Shown: positions 32,378 through 43,718 of the stretch, in pieces
Layout of the letters: the number at the start of each line of letters is the position of its first letter
Numbering within the stretch: the stretch's first letter is position 1
Source of the DNA: Aplectana chamaeleonis
Lineage: Eukaryota > Nematoda > Chromadorea > Rhabditida > Cosmocercidae
Assembly: GCA_029168955.1 (NCBI GenBank)
Contig: JAPDOI010001312.1
Coordinates: 124,001-188,000, forward strand
Length of the DNA: 64,000 bases
Reading direction: 5' to 3'
Translations under genes and position numbers: made by a program
The notes under the pieces: model-generated
The model's database searches: none
What the model was told of the DNA's origin: nothing
Seen by the model: only the letters and a program-made list of their open reading frames with translations

Positions 32378-34059
32378 TGGGGCATTTCAAACCATGCCTG
32401 ACATATCTCCAATTTCGGATTTTGAGAATATGTAGTTCGTCCAATATGGGAAATAATATCGATTTCGCGGAGTTATGACAGATTTAGCATATTTCCTCAA
32501 AAGAGACATCATAAAAATTCCAAACCTATAAACGTTTTTGGCAATTGGAAGGCCATCAAATACCACCGAATGTCAATTCAAAAGAGTAAATTTCTATCGA
32601 AAACTTTTTAAAATGGATTTGAGCTGCATTCTCGAGATTTCGCACCTTACATGCATCTCCCTTCGACGTCATTGAAGATTATCGAAATTCAAGACCAGTT
32701 GAGTTTTGCCAATATCTAAGTGAATGTCTCAAGAAGGCTGTGGGTAGTATAATTCAAAGGAGATAAGTTTTCAGCGAACTGGCATTTTCTGTCTGATCCC
32801 TTCCTTCTTTTTCTCCTGGAGACCACTTGCTCTCTTGCAATGACATACATATCTACAATGGTTTTCGAAGCTCATACATAGGCCAATAAATGTTACGGAG
32901 TTGAAATTTTACGACCATGTCTCGAGAAAATGAGTTAAACTAGTGATAATACCACAAATCACCCTCAAACCGCGAGTTGAGGGAATATCTTACCCGGACT
33001 CTCTCGATGCACTCCTCGATGATCTATGTCACTCTCTCTCTCACCCCGGTGAATTCAACGTTGAGAATCTGGCCTTTGGTCCCGTTTAGAAATGCTAGTC
33101 ATAAGTTCTTCGTTTTCTCCATTTATCAGAAGTAAGTAGTATTTTGAGCTTTTCAATTCTTTTTGGAGCCACCGATTTTATCTCATTTCCCCTTGTTCCG
33201 CTAACCAGATGCCATCGACTTCCTTCGAACCATGCCTTTATGTGGGGCATTCGAGTTTCGATTTCAATCGATTTTCAAAGGCTGAGAAGTGACCCTGATA
33301 CAGGCTGCGATTAGCAGCGCTAAATATACTCTGGTAACATATGATTTCGATCGACAACCTGAGAATGGACGATATGGGCAGCGATGCGTAACCAACACCT
33401 ATGGATGATATACCGAAGTATAAGAATTTGTAACTGCTCATGGTGGCTAAGGAGGAATGGTATCTCTGCTCGAGATGGACTGAGGATTGACTGACAATGC
33501 TTAGTTTGAGTAAAGGGAGATTCATCGACTTGCGAGGAGTTGCATTCTGCCCATCTTTGCGTAACAACATGCTGAGCTTCACCAAAGCATAATCCTGCAA
33601 ACTTGCTCGTCTAAAAAAACCAGTGGTTCAGACGTGGAATCTGAGATTGAGGGAGTTTCACCTAATAATTCTGGGTTTCTCTCGAATCGACTCAATAAAC
33701 TTCCTATAAAAGCCAGAGTTCATTCTAATTTTTTACGTATGTATGCTCAAATTACTATTTAAAAACAGGGATAAGCGACATTTTGCTTTCTGACTTACGC
33801 AGATTTTGAGGTCTCGAAAATCTGCTTTCCGATTTCCCAAAGTAGGTGCGTATGTAAATCGGAACAAAATTCGGAAATAATGCAAATTTCCTTTCCTACA
33901 TTTAAGTTTGAAATCTGAATACACTGGCATTCTCGGTATTCGAATAATGCAATAATTTGAAAAATAGAAAAAACCATGTGTTTGTTATCAATTCAGGGAA
34001 ATATCATAAATCATATCTTAGAAATATTTTGAATTCTACAACCCATAGAATTACGTAGG
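32378..34059. other. Gene-free interval
   Basis: No gene is supported. A 120-codon minus-strand open frame at 33238-33600 shows no motif I recognise and no clear start or splice context. Confidence 0.35.
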
Positions 34060-34390
34060 GGGTTAGTAGGAACGGGCACGTTGACGGGGAAAGTGTAAGG
34101 GATTAGAGATCGTTGGATGTTGTGAGTAATAGTTGTGTTGAAGCAAGCAAACATCCTCAGAAGTGGATCCCTGGAGCAGTGTGTAGAACGTCATTAGACT
34201 AATACGAAAAGTCGGACACCGCGTAAAACGTTCCTAGTAATGCGCGGAGCATTCGAAACTCGGCCTAAAACTCTCTTCAAAATGGGACAGAATTAGAGAA
34301 CACCGCGTAGAAGTCTTTAGAAACGAGCGGAGGATCCGAAGCACCACGTAGGAATTCCATAGAACTGGGATGTGGACTCATAATAGGAGT
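34060..34390 (+). repeat. Degenerate minisatellite, about 42-bp period
   Basis: GTGTAGAACGTCATTAG (34181), GCGTAAAACGTTCCTAG (34221), GCGTAGAAGTCTTTAG (about 34304) and ACGTAGGAATTCCATAG (about 34346) recur at 40, 83 and 42 bp. They resemble the GTGCAGGACGTCATAGA half-unit of the 23.4-kb array. Heavily diverged. Confidence 0.45.
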
Positions 34391-34451
34391 GGGTCGATTA
34401 CTGATCTGCGGTGTTCGCTGATCGTGAGGGATCTCCCATAAGATGATCGTT

Positions 34452-34570
34452 TGATTCGCATTTGCGGACTACGGCTGCTGCATCACGCTATAGTACGGTA
34501 ATCGTGTCTTCCAGCACGATTATCATCGTGTCGCGTGATGCATTAGTCGTAGTCCGCAACTGCGGATCGG
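34452..34570. repeat. Foldback element, TTGCGGACTACG family (copy 3)
   Basis: The left arm has GCATTTGCGGACTACGGCTG and GCATCACG. The right arm has CGTGATGCATTAGTCGTAGT and CCGCAA. The centre has the shared CTTCCAGCACGATTATCATC. Related to 18800-18990. Confidence 0.7.
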
Positions 34571-35340
34571 AAATTGGCCTTTCAGAACAGCAGTATTGCG
34601 GGTCATATTCTTCGACTTCGTTTAACTCATTTTTCGAAGCAAAATTCACTCGACCCACTACAGACTTTGGAGGAGATAGGAAAAACCACTACACAGTTTT
34701 TACGACGTTGTGAAAGCTCCTTCTCAACTCCCACACGCCTTCCATGTCGATGTGCGAGCTCCTTCTGAACTCCATTAGGGACTTTTTTGGCGTAACGATA
34801 CAATTCATTCGAAAGAGTTTTTCGCGAGATAAAATGTAGTAACTCCCTTTCTAATCTACAAATTGTCGTCAAAACTAACAATATTCGTTGCGCCGTCGAA
34901 GAAATGCGGGAAATGGTGTTCCATCCCAATACAGCATTCCATCGCGTGCGTGTGCGTGCGTACACTTATCTCACCAACTTTACCCTTGTCTCCTTGTCTC
35001 CCTCTGCACACGTACGCGAGGGAACCACGGGAACTCCATCCCGGAGTACTTTTTCATGTATCACTTTCCTTGAAGGCAGTGTTCACGATGATTTTCGTCC
35101 CCAAGTTTTTCACATAAAACAATGCGTTGGCCTCCGTGTTACCAGAATTACGAAGAAACGGCGAGAAACGCATTAAAACGTTGTATTTCAGTGACGTTAC
35201 TCTATACCATGGACTAGTTATCCGGTTGGATGAACATGTCATGGTGTTTGTCACCGTTGCGGAATTGGGTCAATCGGGAATAGAAGGCTATTTTATGGAA
35301 AGCAGGATTAGTCAGGGCCCTGAGGAGAGAACGGAGCACT

Positions 35341-38300
35341 CACTCACTCACTCACTCATCCCGTTAGCTGGCGTCTGGTGGAGCGGGATGCCCTCTCAAC
35401 CAATACACTGCTGTAGGTGCCATAGGAGCTCGTGCGGCCTGAACGATACGCTTCCAATCAAAACGGTTTGCAGCAAAAAGTTTAGCGTTAAGGACACTGC
35501 ACCGTTGAGTCTTCAGATCCTCCTCTATATGTTTGGGCCATGTCTTCTTCGGGGCCGTTCGTCGAATTCTCCACGATGGTGGGCGCTTACGCCACAGCAT
35601 ATTGTACGGGAGACGGGACGGGTCCATCCTACATACATGTCCGAACCATCGCAGTCTTCTTGTCTGCAGCTGTTCTCCGACCGTCGGTTGATTCATGCAG
35701 CTCTTCCGTATATCGTCGTTACAAACATGATCATGAATCGTAATTTTAAGAATCTGGCGCAAACATCGCATCTGGAAGACTTCTAGCTTGACGAGGTCTG
35801 ACTTTAGCAGAGTCCAGGTTTCCGAGCCGTATAGTAGTACGGGTATTATCAGCGCTCGGAACATTCGCACTTTAGTCTTCAGTGAAATGTTGTTTTTCTT
35901 CCACAAACACCAGCCAAGCGACGCAAACACACTAGACGCCTGCCCGATTCTGCTGCACACCTCTGCCGTAGCCGCAACTTTTCGCTCCTGCACTACCGAC
36001 CCAAGGTATTTGAATTCCTTGACCTGCTGAAGCTCAACTCCTTCAAACTGAACAGATGCAGGCGAACCATCGGATGTCATGACCTTGGTCTTCTCCTGGT
36101 TGATTCTTAAGCCGTAGGAGCTTTCAATCAGTGCCATATCGCTTATCAAGGACGTTGCCTCCGCATCAGTGTCCGTGAACACTGCGCTGTCATCCGCGAA
36201 CATCAAATCTGTGACGTACTCATTACTTCCGTATTGAACGCCTCTTCTGTTCTCGAAGACCTTCCTCATAATAGCGTCCACAACAGTATTAAAGAGCAGA
36301 GGCGAGACCACATCGCCTAGGCGAACTCCAGCGGTAACGGCAAACTTCTCGGACAACTGATCCCCAATGCGTACGGAACTGGTAGACCCTTCGTACGTTT
36401 CCTGGAGGAGCTTGACTATCTTCCTCGGTATGTGCTCGCTTTCAAGTGCTCTCCACAGCGCCGGCCAGTGAATACAATCGAACGCAGATTTGAAGTCTAT
36501 AAATGTGATAACGACACGCATCCCAGAGCGAATTCTCTCTTCCATTAGCTGTCGAAGTGCGAAGATCTGATCACTGCAGCTTCTTCCTGGCTGGAACCCC
36601 GCCTGTTCTTCACGACTTGTTTGCTCACGATAACGCTGAAGTCTGTTCTGAATAACCCTCATGAAGACTTTGCCAACGATAGACAACAGACTGATCCCTC
36701 GGTAATTTTTGCAGTCTCTAGCATCACCCTTCTTGTGTATGGGCACGATTGTGGCACGTTTCCAGGTAGCTGGTATTTTCTCAGACTGCCAGATAAGAGT
36801 AATCAGCCGATGAAGTTGGCGCAGCAAGACGTCTCCGCCAGCCTTGATGGCTTCCGCAGTGATTTTGTCCACTTCTGACGCTCTGCCGTTTTTCAGTGAC
36901 TTTATCGCTGCCGTTAGTTCATCTACAGTGGGTTCTGCGTCGAGAACTGCATCTCCGGCCGCTTCAACTACTGGTGGCTCGACAAGCGGTCCTTGCGGCG
37001 CTTCATGACTGTATAGTTCACTGAAGAACTGTCTCCATCGACGGAGGCGCTCGTCCACAGAGCGCACGAATGACCCATCTGCATTCCTGATACTATCGCT
37101 TGTTGGTTTCGTCCTTCCTCCGAGCCGCTTGAGTGTCCGATAGAGAGTTCGATAATCATGCCTGCTCGCAGACTCCTCCAAATCAGCAGCTACCTTATTC
37201 CAATACGACTCTCGTTCTATTTTCAATCTGCAACGAAGCTCTCTGCAGAGCTGACGATATCGATCGTAATCGGTCAATTTCGCTTTCTTCCGTTCTTCTG
37301 TGAGATGTATGGATTCATCTGATATCCATGGCTGGATTCGCTTACGAGGGGCAGGACAAAGTGGCTCTGCACATTCCACGATGGTGGCTGCTATCTGCTG
37401 TTCTTGTTCATCCACAGATGCACCGTCTGCCAACAGCGCAAACCGATTCGACAGTGCCATTTGGAATAACTCCTTCGTCTCAGGTACCATCAAATGTGCC
37501 CAGTTGAATTGGCCTTTAGATGGCTCCACAGTCCTAGCTCGTTGTAGACGAAGCTTCACTACTGCACGCAGAAGGTAATGATCTGAACCACAGTCGGGTC
37601 CTCTCATTGCACGAACATCCTTGAGCGACGACCTGAAACCCGAGCTCATCAGCACGTAGTCTAACAAAGCTACGTCTCGTCCGGAAGGATTTCTCCACGT
37701 CAACTGATGCTTTCTGCGATGCTGGAAATGACTGTTTCCAATAATGAGTCCATTGAAAGCTGCAAACGTGAGCAAGCGCAGACCATTGTCGTTCATGTCA
37801 CCAACGCCAAATCGGCCCAATACTGCTTCCCAGCCCATCCTGTCTTTTCCAACATGTGCGTTGAAATCACCTGCGACTAGAACAACGTCTCTCTTCGAAA
37901 TCGTGTTCAGAACGTCCTGAAGCTGAGCGTAAAACGCGTCCTTGTCGGAATCCGGGCTAGGCTCTGTCGGCGCATAAACTGCCACAATATGCGTCCTTAT
38001 AGTTCCTTTCAGCGTGAGGACAGCGATTCTGCTAGAGATAGGCTCGAATGTCACAACGCTTCCAGCTGCTTTCCAGTTCAGCATGAATCCAACGCCTTGA
38101 TGGTGTCCGTCACTACCGGAGTAGTACAGCACCATCCTTTCTTGACTATCTGGCACCTGGACAGTCATTTTTCCACTTCCACTGATCCTCAATTCAGACA
38201 GGGCGGCAACCGATACCTTCGACTTCAACAGTTCCCTGGCAATGATTTCTTTCTGCCCGACGTAATGCCCTGATCGCACATTCCATGCCGCGAACCGCGC

Positions 38301-38526
38301 CTCCTTCTTCGGCTTTACCAGTCGTCCACTGTTCTGGCCAGTAGCATACTTGTCACCAACACCCTGGGTCCCCAGTGTTGGCGCATCGGCTGCCCCGGAT
38401 GCGGTAGCCGTATCGCGTATTCCTATGAGACTCTCCATGGTTACCACCTTAGGTTTTCCAGCCCGTCGGTAGCATGGGGGGCCAACCCTCCACCTTTCTC
38501 ATCCGGGCTTGGGACCGGCAATGGCG
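35341..38526 (-). mobile_element. RTE-clade LINE, apparently full-length
   Basis: A 3186-bp element is flanked by the 12-bp duplication GAACGGAGCACT (35329-35340 and 38527-38538). Reading the minus strand, an 88-bp 5' leader precedes one long reading frame, a very short 3' region and a (TGAG)n tail at 35341-35360. The sibling TTAA element at 48054 shows the uninterrupted site (GAACGGGGCAATAGAGAG). Boundaries, tail and single frame all fit a complete RTE insertion. Confidence 0.92.
35364..38438 (-). CDS. RTE retrotransposon endonuclease/reverse transcriptase
   Basis: The protein is 1024 residues. The start chosen is the ATG at 38438, in good context (ACCATGG); the frame is open slightly upstream without another ATG. 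The N-terminal AP-like endonuclease shows AAWNVRSG (about residue 50), LSELR (about 81), VAGDFNAHVG (about 188) and GSDHYLL (about 284), so N, E, D/N and SDH are all present. The RT domain has EEQAGFQPGRSCSDQIFALR, TFIDFKSAFD (motif A, about 645), AGVRLGDVVSPLLFNTVVD (motif B) and MFADDSAVF (about 745). The C-terminal part contains YGSETW and RRLRWFGHVCRMD. There is no stop or frameshift over about 3.1 kb, and the length is normal for the RTE clade. It nicks DNA and copies its own RNA at the target. Transposition competence is inferred, not shown. Confidence 0.93.
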   Translation of the reverse strand: MESLIGIRDTATASGAADAPTLGTQGVGDKYATGQNSGRLVKPKKEARFAAWNVRSGHYVGQKEIIARELLKSKVSVAALSELRISGSGKMTVQVPDSQERMVLYYSGSDGHHQGVGFMLNWKAAGSVVTFEPISSRIAVLTLKGTIRTHIVAVYAPTEPSPDSDKDAFYAQLQDVLNTISKRDVVLVAGDFNAHVGKDRMGWEAVLGRFGVGDMNDNGLRLLTFAAFNGLIIGNSHFQHRRKHQLTWRNPSGRDVALLDYVLMSSGFRSSLKDVRAMRGPDCGSDHYLLRAVVKLRLQRARTVEPSKGQFNWAHLMVPETKELFQMALSNRFALLADGASVDEQEQQIAATIVECAEPLCPAPRKRIQPWISDESIHLTEERKKAKLTDYDRYRQLCRELRCRLKIERESYWNKVAADLEESASRHDYRTLYRTLKRLGGRTKPTSDSIRNADGSFVRSVDERLRRWRQFFSELYSHEAPQGPLVEPPVVEAAGDAVLDAEPTVDELTAAIKSLKNGRASEVDKITAEAIKAGGDVLLRQLHRLITLIWQSEKIPATWKRATIVPIHKKGDARDCKNYRGISLLSIVGKVFMRVIQNRLQRYREQTSREEQAGFQPGRSCSDQIFALRQLMEERIRSGMRVVITFIDFKSAFDCIHWPALWRALESEHIPRKIVKLLQETYEGSTSSVRIGDQLSEKFAVTAGVRLGDVVSPLLFNTVVDAIMRKVFENRRGVQYGSNEYVTDLMFADDSAVFTDTDAEATSLISDMALIESSYGLRINQEKTKVMTSDGSPASVQFEGVELQQVKEFKYLGSVVQERKVAATAEVCSRIGQASSVFASLGWCLWKKNNISLKTKVRMFRALIIPVLLYGSETWTLLKSDLVKLEVFQMRCLRQILKITIHDHVCNDDIRKSCMNQPTVGEQLQTRRLRWFGHVCRMDPSRLPYNMLWRKRPPSWRIRRTAPKKTWPKHIEEDLKTQRCSVLNAKLFAANRFDWKRIVQAARAPMAPTAVYWLRGHPAPPDAS

Positions 38527-38757
38527 GAACGGAGCACTAGAGAGTAGAGAATTGCGAAGGACGACTCCACAAAAGATTTCATTGTCACAACAAACACTTC
38601 CAGTGATACTTAAGAGGCGGGGTGATACTTAAGGATTTTGTGTACTTCTGGCGGGTTTTTTTTCAATTTCTGCGTCATTTTAGTTCTACCCGCGGGCCAA
38701 TTAATCAATATAGCGAATAGTCTTAAAATTGAAGATTATCGTGAACATTGCCTTTAA

Positions 38758-39242
38758 AGGCACAGTACACCCTCAGATAGGAATTTGAGATTTTCATGTA
38801 ATTTTGTAGAAGACCCCTCCTGTATAACACGTGCCAAATGCGAGATCTCGATTCCTCCAAATAAGCGAGATATAGGCGACCACCACAGGCTCCACCCCCT
38901 CCGCTTACCACCACAGGCCCGACCCCCTAACAGATTTTCGAACTCGATAGCGTCTCGATGGATGGATGATTTCCCAACAAGTCGTCGTTCTTCAGACCAT
39001 TGCCAGACTGTCTCCTTATCCTAGCTCGCTTTCGCGCAAAGGGTGCAAATGAAGGGAAAAAGAGGCCTGAGGCAACTCGTCCACCAATTGTTCACCCTCA
39101 AAAGCTAGGCATCTTTGAAGAGCCATAACTCTGTTCATAGGGGGTCCTGTACGATTTCAGAGATACCACTGTGATCAGCGTGTGACTCTCTCCAAGCTAA
39201 GCATGAAATCTGAAAATTATTTTTTTTTGGTGTCCTGTGCCT
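38758..39242 (+). mobile_element. AGGCAC-type TTAA element, best-preserved copy
   Basis: The left end is AGGCACAGTACACCCTC and the right end is GGTGTCCTGTGCCT. TTAA flanks lie at 38754-38757 (shared with the preceding element) and 39243-39246. The body is 485 bp. It is collinear with the fragments at 8780, 9420, 39247 and 43290. Confidence 0.8.
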
Positions 39243-39246
39243 TTAA

Positions 39247-39960
39247 AGGCACAGTCCACTCTCGGAATCGTTTCTCTACTTTTCCGCCTATCTTGAAAAC
39301 GATCCCGTGCCGATTCCAATGATGTCTCTGGAATTGTACAAGGCCCCCTAGAAACGGAGTTAAAGGCAGTGTTCACGATAAATTTCACTTCCGATATCTC
39401 CACGGTTTACAGAAGGTCTGGTGCCCTATATAGCAAGGCATGCTTAAAAAGAACACGAAAAACGCGTTTTTGAGCTAAAATAGGCCCTCCCTTGTTTACG
39501 TTGATTTTTGAGCGTGGAGGAATTGACCGCTAGAAGTATGATACCTATCAGTGCAATGAAGCAAACAGCTCACTTATCAACACTTCCTTCACATCCTTGA
39601 TCATTCCTATAAACTGAGTCTTCATTTGTTCCTTTCGAGGGGCGGATCTGGGGCACGGGGCGTGTCTGGGGCACCAAAACGCTTGTTTGCAGCCGTCATT
39701 TTGCTGCTCCTGGCTCGTTTTCTACCGTTCTTTCGACACTGGGAGCCTAGGATCCTTCTCGCCTATCATTTCACTGTGGATAGTCAACGAGAATGATCAT
39801 CGTGAACACTGCCTTTAAGGCTCCTCAGAAATTGAGCTACGGAAGCATGGTAGACGAGCTGTCCAAGGCTTGCGACTTCCGTCTTTTTCAGCCCATGTAT
39901 GCGAGCTGACCTGAGTAAAGAGAGCAGTTGAGAATAAAGGGAAGAACGGAGCTATTGATC
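39247..39960 (-). mobile_element. AGGCAC-type TTAA element interrupted by another TTAA element
   Basis: It starts AGGCACAGTCCACTCTC directly after TTAA 39243-39246 and runs collinear with the other copies to GGCCCCCTAGAAACGGAG at 39360. The element 39365-39814 then intervenes, and the sequence resumes at 39819 with GGCTCCTCAGAAATTG, the expected continuation. The far end is lost near 39960. Confidence 0.65.
39365..39814 (+). mobile_element. AGGCAGTGTTCACGA-type TTAA element, subfamily 3
   Basis: The left end is AGGCAGTGTTCACGATAAAT and the right end is ATCGTGAACACTGCCT. The flanks are perfect TTAA (39361-39364 and 39815-39818). The body is 450 bp and unlike subfamilies 1 and 2. Its host site is inside an AGGCAC-type element. 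Confidence 0.85.
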
Positions 39961-40191
39961 GGAAACTATCGCTCATCTCACGATCTCGATTCTTCATTTG
40001 TTCACGTCGGAGGGCGGACTTTGCGCTCTCGGAGTTTGCCTTGCTCTCAGAGTGGCAACTTCGGGCTCTTTTGGGGCTGGCTCTTCTTGGCTCGTTTTCA
40101 TGCGTTCTTTCGACGTCAACGTTACAGTGTGCCCCTCCACTACCCATTCCTAGTGGAAACTGGAACACATTTTTTATCGTGAACATTGCCT
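39960..40191 (+). mobile_element. Subfamily 3 TTAA element, 5'-truncated
   Basis: GATTCTTCATTTGTTC, a GGCGGAC block, TGGCTCGTTTTC, GCGTTCTTTCGACG and a right end ATCGTGAACATTGCCT are collinear with the second half of 39365-39814. The left half is missing. The right flank TCAA is a degraded TTAA. Confidence 0.6.
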
Positions 40192-42925
40192 TCAAATGTT
40201 GATAAGATAATGTGAAAACGTCAACTTTCTTCGACTTCCGATTCTCCAAATCCTGTTCCGAATTAAGATTTCCGAAATTTCGAATTATGTTGCGAATTCC
40301 GATTTCCAAAAATCACCTTTTCCATTCCGCTCGTCCCTAATTTGAAACGATTGGCAGAGCAAGAAAATGGGATGTAAACGAGAATTGCTAAAAATGGGTC
40401 CAAACGCGAAGAAGATTCTCAAAAGCCTAATTTCAAAAACGCCCTTCCTTCGAAGAAGCGAACAAGAACATAAACACCTGGTCTCACAACCTTCAATGAC
40501 GCATATACCTACAGGTTGCTTTCTATATACGGTGACAAAGTTTCGAACCTAATCCCGTCTTCACATGGGTATGCGTGTCCTAGCGCCTTCTATGATCTGT
40601 GCTTTTCTGTGGACCTCTCTACCAAAATGTGCCGAATTTCAAGGCGTAAAATCCTTTTTGAAATAAGTGGTGGACAGAAGCTTGAGGCGTCTTCAATTTA
40701 AACGAAATACGTCCCCACAAAGTCACCCTCGACGATTCTTCGTACTTCCCTCGTGTGTGCGTTGAGAACTGCTCAAAGGCATAGAACACCCAGGGGTGGT
40801 AGTAAACTAGCCGAAACTGAGAGTTACGAACCATGATCATGTCACGATAACCAAGAAGAATTGAGGTACCACATAATCGTTCGCAAAAATGGCTGCCACT
40901 GGTAAACGAACCCGCGAACGCCGGTTCATCAACAGCGACACATCGCTCTGCACCAAAGTGCTTGATCTCAACGCACGAGAACTAATTCTCATCATGAACT
41001 TATGCACATGCATGTGTAAAATTCGATGAGTGCGGATCTGAACCCGTGATCGCACTGACAAGGGCAGCGCGACATCGCACTACGCCATGCATTCACGGAC
41101 TGAGAGACTTTGTAGAGGTTCTCCTAGGTTCTTGAACCCTGCTCCTCATAAATGAACAATTAACACTTTATCAGTAGACACAGTAGCTGTGAAAATGATT
41201 AGAGCAGAAATACTAGTTTCCGATTAACTTACAATTTCTCTTGGACAGTATATGCTTGTTCTGTGTAGAGTCACTCCTTCTCGTCTTCTCGCCTTACTTT
41301 CGTTGATTGATCCATTCAGCTGAATGTTTTACCTCTGTTTGCTTTTTTTTATCTAGTTTTAATGAGTATCATGCGATAATGATTTTTCTCGTCGATGTTT
41401 TCAATTTAACGAGAAACGTGAACTCAGGTGAAACTGGCCGGAGAAACCTGTCACAGGAATAGCTAGGCTAAAACTTGCTGCCAGGTTGATATGAAAGTCC
41501 TTGTTTCAAAATTTCAGGTCTTCTATGTTTTTCTCAATCATTGATTATGAGAGCCTTACAACTCACTTTAGTGGTGGCCATTCGATATTTACTTTCTCGA
41601 GTAGCTAGAAAAAAGAGAAAACACACACATTGTCATTTCTGCCTCCGCAGTATTTTTACTCCTTCAAAGCCTGTCTGAAAAATACTTTTGAAAAAAAAAA
41701 CCCTTGCAGAATGAAACCTTCTCATTGGAATTGAAAAGAATTTCAAACTTTCCATGAAAACAGCTTAAAATTCCAGTACTTTTCTTGTTCGGTTATTCTT
41801 TGTTATTTCAAACATTTTCTCGGATAAGTGCGAGAAATTTCCTGATATTCAATCCAGTCACATGGAGATTCGGTTTTCGGAATTAATTATTCACTAGGCA
41901 AATTTGAAGCTTCTCAATCCGAGATTTTTCCAAATACTTTTGTTGAAAAATATACTCATTCACGAGTTCTCGGAAAGTACTTCGCAAATAATTTTTTGAA
42001 ATCACATGCTCGAAAAAGATAAATTTCGTACTTATCCAAAAAGACTTCGATTAATCTACTGCGAAAATTTTTAATGATTGAACCCAGTCAATGAAGCCTT
42101 TTCGAAAATTCTGAATGCTTGAACAACTTCGGTTAATGCCTCACACGTTTTATCCGAAGAAAAGTTCAGTGAATGTTTTCAGCTCCGAATTCGGGACGCT
42201 CAAATGTGCCGTTATGTTGGCCACGTATTCGAGAAACCGAATAACTGAAACATCTAATGAATCGATTACTCAAGAATCCCGAATGTATCGAATATTATAA
42301 AAACGATTAATTGAAATAACAAGATGAACTGAATAATCGAAAAAAACATAAAATTAAAATCTCCGAATGAATAAAACATTCAAGTAATCAAGGTATTGGA
42401 CTAATTGATGATTCCGGTTTACATTCTAGTCGATACTGCGGAGATTGAAATGACAAGGCATAAGTTTTCTCTCTTTTTTGAATTTTGCATGAAAAAGAAA
42501 ACAAAAATAAAACCCGAGAAAACAAAAAAAAGATGATCACAACAAAAGTGAATAGTAAATTTCCCATGAATTTATTTGGAGGAAAAAAAACAAAAAAGAT
42601 CTGAAATTTGGAGTTAGAGACTTCAACATCAAATTTCTGAGCGTTCTGGTCTAGTTAGTCCACTGACATGTTTCTCGGTCACATAAACCTCAATTTGTAG
42701 TCCTCGTAAAATCGAAGAACACAAGAAAATCGAGCACGCAAAATGCTCAGCAAAGAAAATGAATTAGAGGGAAGCAGTCAGCTGAACGAGGGAAGCAATA
42801 ATTGGCTATTGATCGCGTTATCACTGCGCATGACGAACGGTGCGCCAGCCGTTGGGGGGACTGGCGTATATTTACACAGTTCTTGGCCCAATCACGGCTC
42901 CAGTGATGATGGGTGAGAAACCCGG
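40192..42925. other. AT-rich gene-free interval
   Basis: No coding signal or named element is seen. Between 42100 and 42440 words such as CGAATAACTGAA, CGAATGTATCGAATA and TGAATAATCGAAAAA recur irregularly, a weak simple-repeat character. AGGCATAGAACACCC near 40779 resembles an element end, but no partner was found. Confidence 0.35.
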
Positions 42926-42929
42926 AGTT

Positions 42930-42979
42930 GGCGGGTTTTGCTAAAAAGTCCTCTCGAGGACTTTTTAGCCTAACCCGCC
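42930..42979. repeat. 50-bp palindrome
   Basis: GGCGGGTTTTGCTAAAAAGT, then CCTCTCGAGG, then the complementary ACTTTTTAGCCTAACCCGCC. The arms are 25 bp with two mismatches and no loop. Confidence 0.85.
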
Positions 42980-43289
42980 ATCGCCGTCAAACGCACTCCT
43001 CAACATGCCCAGTGTCTCATCATTGACATGTGAAAGGCGCCGATTAATGAGCGAACATCAATGTTCGCAATCGTGAGTTTCAAGGGGGGTAACAAGGAAG
43101 TTAAGGAGCAGTAACTTCGAACTTTCACTCCAAGATTTTTTATAGTAATTTATTTTGGCTCTAGGTATTAGTACGCCGATTTCAGTCAAGACTGATAACC
43201 TCATAGTTAACATCGATGTTAAAAGCCCTGGTTAACATCGTAGTTTGGCAAAATTACTACCACCCCAGACAATTATTTCTTAGATTTTA

Positions 43290-43718
43290 ACTCTATCTTG
43301 GACAGGGTCACATTCTGATCGCAATGGTATTTCTGAAATCGTCCAAGACCCCCTACAAAATTAGATATGGCTCTTCGAAAATGCCTATATTTTGAGGGCA
43401 AGTTTGACGAGTTGTATCAGGCCTGTATTTCTCTTGATTCGCAGTCGCGGCATGAGAGTAAAACAGGATGAGGAGATAGATTTAAAGGGAATGAAGAACG
43501 ACGACGACTCGGTTGAAAAGCATCCATCCATCTAGCCGCTATTGAGACCGAGAATCAGGAAGGGGCCGAGTCTGTGGTGGTGGTTGGAGGGGGTCGCTTA
43601 TATCTCGCTTATTCGGAGAAATTGAGATCTCGCATTTGGCATGTGTTATACAGGAGGGGACTTCTACACAATTACACGAAAATCGCAAATATCATATCTG
43701 AGGGTGTTCTCTGCCTTC
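43290..43718 (-). mobile_element. AGGCAC-type TTAA element, diverged
   Basis: It is collinear with the minus-strand reading of 38758-39242: GACCCCCTACAAAATTAG, ATGGCTCTTCGAAAATGCC, GACGAGTTGTATCAGGCCT, GGTCGCTTATATCTCGC, TGTTATACAGGAGGGG and CTGAGGGTGTTCTCTGCCTT. The flanking TTAA is not conserved. Confidence 0.65.

Larger units (their letters stand above)
35074..38753 (+). mobile_element. AGGCAGTGTTCACGA-type TTAA element, subfamily 2 copy A, split by an RTE
   Basis: The left end AGGCAGTGTTCACGATGAT is at 35074 and the right end ATCGTGAACATTGCCT ends at 38753. The flanks are TTGA and TTAA. Without the RTE at 35341-38526 and one 12-bp duplication the element is 482 bp, against 484 bp for the sibling at 48054-48537, with which it is collinear throughout. 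Confidence 0.88.

Noticed and set aside
33238..33600. 120-codon minus-strand frame as a membrane receptor exon.
   Set aside because: It is weakly hydrophobic with no recognisable family motif, clear start or splice signals.
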